From positions 124,001 through 188,000 of the forward strand of contig NZ_JADPKA010000066.1 in NCBI RefSeq assembly GCF_023073715.1: a stretch of DNA of 64,000 nucleotides, read 5' to 3'. How positions within the stretch are numbered: position 1 is the stretch's first letter; every line of letters starts with the position of its first letter. A program made the position numbers and the translations under genes. The notes beneath the pieces are model-generated. The model did not search any database and was not told the origin of the DNA. It saw only the letters and a program-made list of their open reading frames with translations. Origin of the DNA: Bradyrhizobium sp. 164 (GTDB lineage: Bacteria > Pseudomonadota > Alphaproteobacteria > Rhizobiales > Xanthobacteraceae). This document shows positions 61,166 through 64,000 of the stretch, piece after piece.

Positions 61166-62155
61166 ATGTCCGCAAAGCTCGATCGCCGCCACTTCGTCGC
61201 CGCCGGTGCCAGCGCATTCGCGATGCCTTTCCTCTCGCGCGGCGCCTCGGCGCAAGCTGCATGGCCGTCGCGGCAGATTCGCATGATTTGCAGCTATCCC
61301 GCCGGCGGACAGACCGACCTGCTGGCGCGCGCCTATGGCGAATTCATCGCCAGGCAGATCGGCAAGACCGTCGTCATCGAAAACAAGCCCGGCGCCTCCG
61401 GCGCAATCGGCACGGCGGAGGTCGCCCGCGCCGAGCCCGACGGCCACACCGTGCTATGCTCGATCTCGACCACCTACATCATGAACCGGGTGGTGATGAA
61501 GAATCCCGGCTACGACATGGACAGGGATCTGACCCTCGTCAGCGTGATTCCCGGCGCCGGCCTGTTGCTGGTCGCGAACCCCAAAATCGGCGTCAAGAGG
61601 CTGGAGGATTTCGTCGCCTTCGCGCGCAAGAGCGGCAAGGTGAATTTCGGCACCTACAGCGCGGGATCGGCCCCGCACATGACGATCAACGAGCTCAACA
61701 AGCAATACGGTCTCTCCATCGAGCCGGTGCACTACCGCGGCGAAGCCCCGATGTGGACCGGCATGCTGGAAGGCACGCTCGATGCCGCGATGGGCAGCTA
61801 TACGGCGGCGCAATCGGTCCTGCAAAGCGACCGCGGCACTGTGTTCGCCGTGCATTCGAAGAAGGTCGACGCGATCCCGACCGTAAAGACGCTCCCCGAG
61901 CAGGGCGCGACGTCGAAATTCTTCACCGTGAGCGGCTTCACCGGCTGGGCGGTGCCGAAGGCGACACCGCAGCCGGTCGTCGACCGGCTGGCCGAGCTCT
62001 GCGTCGCGGCTAACAACGATCCGAAGGTGAAGGAGGTTCTCGCGACCTTCGTGCTCGAACCGGCCCTCGGATTCAAGGAAACCAATGCGCTGTATCAGCG
62101 CGAATTGCCGGTCTGGATCGAGAGCGCAAAGTCGCTCGGCCTCGAGCCCGCCTGA
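61166..62155 (+). CDS. tripartite tricarboxylate transporter (Bug) substrate-binding protein
   Basis: From the ATG at 61166 the protein has 329 residues: a Tat-like signal (KLDRRHFVAAGASAFAMPFL), then the Bug-family fold WPSRQIRMICSYPAGGQTDL, VVIENKPGASGAIGTAEVAR. These are periplasmic receptors for carboxylates. No membrane subunits are near, as is common for Bug proteins. CTGGAGGGAATC precedes the ATG. Confidence 0.88.
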   Translation: MSAKLDRRHFVAAGASAFAMPFLSRGASAQAAWPSRQIRMICSYPAGGQTDLLARAYGEFIARQIGKTVVIENKPGASGAIGTAEVARAEPDGHTVLCSISTTYIMNRVVMKNPGYDMDRDLTLVSVIPGAGLLLVANPKIGVKRLEDFVAFARKSGKVNFGTYSAGSAPHMTINELNKQYGLSIEPVHYRGEAPMWTGMLEGTLDAAMGSYTAAQSVLQSDRGTVFAVHSKKVDAIPTVKTLPEQGATSKFFTVSGFTGWAVPKATPQPVVDRLAELCVAANNDPKVKEVLATFVLEPALGFKETNALYQRELPVWIESAKSLGLEPA

Positions 62156-62283
62156 ATCGGAGGCAAGGCGCGGTCGCGCTCACGGCGCGCTGGCGTCCGA
62201 CCAAAGCCTAGTGTCGGAAATACACTTTCGCGCTATGATTGTGCGGCGCCAGCTCGCCGGCGCGAACGAGAAGGGCCGATCCC

Positions 62284-62709
62284 ATGACACCGGATGGCGT
62301 CGCCGTAGCCGTCATGATCATCCTGCTCTTTCCGATGGGCTATTTCACGTTGGCTTCGCCCGCCTTCCTGCTGGTGAAGCTGGATATTGCGCCCGTCGCG
62401 CAGCTGCTGCGCGGAATGTTCAATGCCCACTTTCTGGTGATGCGTGTTGCCGGAATCATCGGAACGATAGCCTTCCTGCTCGATGGTCGCCTGATCGCCG
62501 CGGCGGGCGTTGGTCTGCTTGCAGCCTTGGCGATCTGGGGACGCCGCAGGTTCCTGCAACGCATGGACGACCAGCTCAGCGCGACGGAAGCCGGCGATAC
62601 CGAGGCCCCGCGTCGGCTGCGCCGGCTGCATTGGAGCGGAATGCTGGCGAACGCGGTGCTGCTTGCCGTTCTCTTGGCCAGCATTCCCTATATCGCCGTG
62701 TCGGCTTGA
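62284..62709 (+). CDS. hypothetical membrane protein
   Basis: From the ATG at 62284 the product has 141 residues with about four membrane helices (AVAVMIILLFPMGYFTLASP, VMRVAGIIGTIAFLLDGRLI, AAGVGLLAALAIWGRR, AVLLAVLLASIPYIAV). No family is recognised. It stands alone between the Bug gene and the AraC regulator. An upstream ATG at 62239 adds only basic low-complexity sequence. Confidence 0.65.
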   Translation: MTPDGVAVAVMIILLFPMGYFTLASPAFLLVKLDIAPVAQLLRGMFNAHFLVMRVAGIIGTIAFLLDGRLIAAAGVGLLAALAIWGRRRFLQRMDDQLSATEAGDTEAPRRLRRLHWSGMLANAVLLAVLLASIPYIAVSA

Positions 62710-62753
62710 TAGACGTCGCCACGCGGCCTGCCGACGACGGGGCCGCAGCGCGC

Positions 62754-63722
62754 CTAATGCTCGCCCGAGCTCGCGGTGCCCTGCTGCGCCTTGTGGATCG
62801 AGGACGGCACCACGCCAAAGTATTTCCGGAACACGCGGCTGAAATGCGATGAGCTGGAGAAGCCCCATGAGAACGCAACGTCCGTGATGGTCTTGCCGGC
62901 GTGGGCCTCGAGCTCCTGACGGCAGTTCTGCAGGCGGGCCTGCCAGATGTAGTCGCTCACCGTGGTGCCGCGCTCGGAGAACAGCATGTGCAGATAGCGC
63001 TTGGAGCAGCCGAGCTCGGCCGAGATCTGGTCGATGCACAGATCCGGATCGCGCAGATGCTCGCGGATGAAGAACTGAGCCCGCACATACATCGCCTCGG
63101 GCCCGACACGGTCCAACATCGTGTCGGCCTCGCGCAGCGGTAGCAGCAGGAGGTCGATCAGTGAATCTGCAACGCCGACCGCGCTGTTCGCCGACAGCTT
63201 TGCCGCCTCGTCGAAAGTCGCGTGAACGAAATCATGGGCGATCCGCCCCGTCCCGGTCTTCGCCGATAATTTGCACGCCGGCATCCGCTGCGAGGGAAAG
63301 CCGCGGTCGCGCAGCAGTGCCTTGGGCACAATCACCACGTCGTGACGCGTGAAGGCGGGGCTGATGATCGAATGCGGGCAGGAGACGTCGTAGGCGATGA
63401 TGTCGCCAGGGTTGATTTCGATGTGGCGGCCTTCTTGCTCGAAATACGACACGCCGTAGGTCTGGAAGTGGATCTTGATGTAGGGGTGTTCATTGGCCTT
63501 GGCACGCGCCAGCGTGTGCGCGATGCGATGCTGGCTCACCTCGATCTGGCAGAGCTTCAGGCGCGAGACGGTGGTGTAGTCGATGCGACCTTCAAGCGAT
63601 GACGCCTCCAGCGGATCGACGTCGAAATGGCCGCACAGGCTCGTCAGACCATCGATCCAGCTCTGGATCTGCCGCTTCGGCGTCAGCCCGGTCGTCGAGA
63701 GCGTGTGAATTGTGTCGGACAT
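62754..63722 (-). CDS. AraC family transcriptional regulator
   Basis: From the ATG at 63722 the protein has 322 residues: an N-terminal AraC-binding-like domain (YFEQEGRHIEINPGDIIAYD) and a C-terminal double helix-turn-helix (DQISAELGCSKRYLHMLFSE, ITDVAFSWGFSSSSHFSRVF). It belongs to the AraC/XylS regulators with a cupin-like sensor domain, often controlling aromatic or choline catabolism. Its target is not evident. A longer frame upstream is rejected. Confidence 0.88.
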   Translation of the reverse strand: MSDTIHTLSTTGLTPKRQIQSWIDGLTSLCGHFDVDPLEASSLEGRIDYTTVSRLKLCQIEVSQHRIAHTLARAKANEHPYIKIHFQTYGVSYFEQEGRHIEINPGDIIAYDVSCPHSIISPAFTRHDVVIVPKALLRDRGFPSQRMPACKLSAKTGTGRIAHDFVHATFDEAAKLSANSAVGVADSLIDLLLLPLREADTMLDRVGPEAMYVRAQFFIREHLRDPDLCIDQISAELGCSKRYLHMLFSERGTTVSDYIWQARLQNCRQELEAHAGKTITDVAFSWGFSSSSHFSRVFRKYFGVVPSSIHKAQQGTASSGEH

Positions 63723-64000
63723 TAATCCAGCCACTGGTTTGATCCGGAGATTCGACGCGAATCGCGACCAGCGCTGCGGAGCCCTCAGCCGTGATTGCGT
63801 GACGTTTACCTCAAACTTGGGCGGTCTTTTGGAACTGCGCCTCCGTTCCATTGCCACCTTTGAAACTTAATCCTCCGCCTTAGTTGCAGCGCCGTCAAGG
63901 GGAACCTCGGCGCTGACGGCGGCGCGGGCCCGCGCGGAAACCGCTGAATTCGCTACTGCAAAATCAAAATCTTCGCGCCCGTGCGCTGTCGAGCAAACCG
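63723..64000. other. window end, no gene seen
   Basis: The final 278 bases upstream of the AraC gene show no convincing reading frame; they should hold its promoter. Nothing distinctive was seen. Confidence 0.4.

Overview
The window looks like chromosome from a Bradyrhizobium-type alphaproteobacterium. The coding is G+C-rich and GC3-biased, the intergenic gaps carry long palindromic elements, and many small secreted or Tat-exported proteins are present. No rRNA, tRNA, CRISPR array or intact mobile element was seen. All calls come from reading the sequence; no database search was possible.

Layout. (1) 1-8.3 kb is a purine/urate catabolic block. It holds the end of a BMP-type substrate-binding protein, an 8-oxoguanine deaminase-type amidohydrolase, a two-gene xanthine dehydrogenase (separate FAD subunit; Fe-S and molybdopterin domains fused), a fused OHCU decarboxylase/hydroxyisourate hydrolase, PuuE allantoinase and a DUF3830 protein. 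(2) 8.3-16.9 kb is a gene-poor, visibly less G+C-rich stretch of small secreted proteins and debris. The debris includes a truncated IS4-type transposase, a half nuclease, three decayed pieces of an SOS-associated peptidase (HMCES/YedK type) gene and a frameshifted uracil-DNA-glycosylase-like gene. (3) 17-36.5 kb is mixed housekeeping and stress genes: ClC channel, class II aldolase, a glutamine-amidotransferase-like hydrolase paired with a GCS2 ligase, ferritin-like protein, Hsp20, a Lon protease, HU, thiolase, a Tat-exported GH1 glycosidase, a LysR regulator, S21, a cold-shock protein and several tiny genes. (4) 36.6-61 kb is a lanthanide/PQQ alcohol-oxidation island. (5) 61-64 kb has a Bug-type binding protein, a membrane protein and an AraC regulator.

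The island is the most interesting part. It contains a TonB-dependent receptor, a divergent histidine kinase/response regulator pair, S-formylglutathione hydrolase and an ABC system (binding protein, YVTN propeller, ATPase, permease) matching the Lut-type lanthanide uptake arrangement of methylotrophs. Next come quinoprotein-associated accessory proteins (CXXCW protein, binding protein, zinc metallohydrolase, SoxYZ-like carrier) and a second, NitT/TauT-like ABC transporter. At the right end are an orphan pqqA, a four-EF-hand lanmodulin, and a PQQ alcohol dehydrogenase with the lanthanide-type Asp-Tyr-Asp signature, followed by its cytochrome c and a XoxJ-like binding protein. The inferred pathway is: lanthanide taken across the outer membrane, buffered by lanmodulin, moved inward by the ABC system, and used as cofactor of the dehydrogenase. 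Electrons pass to cytochrome c and formaldehyde is handled through the glutathione route. Several unrecognised periplasmic or outer-membrane proteins inside the island are candidates for new parts of this system. A helically phased repeat of TTCCCGAT upstream of the receptor is a candidate operator.
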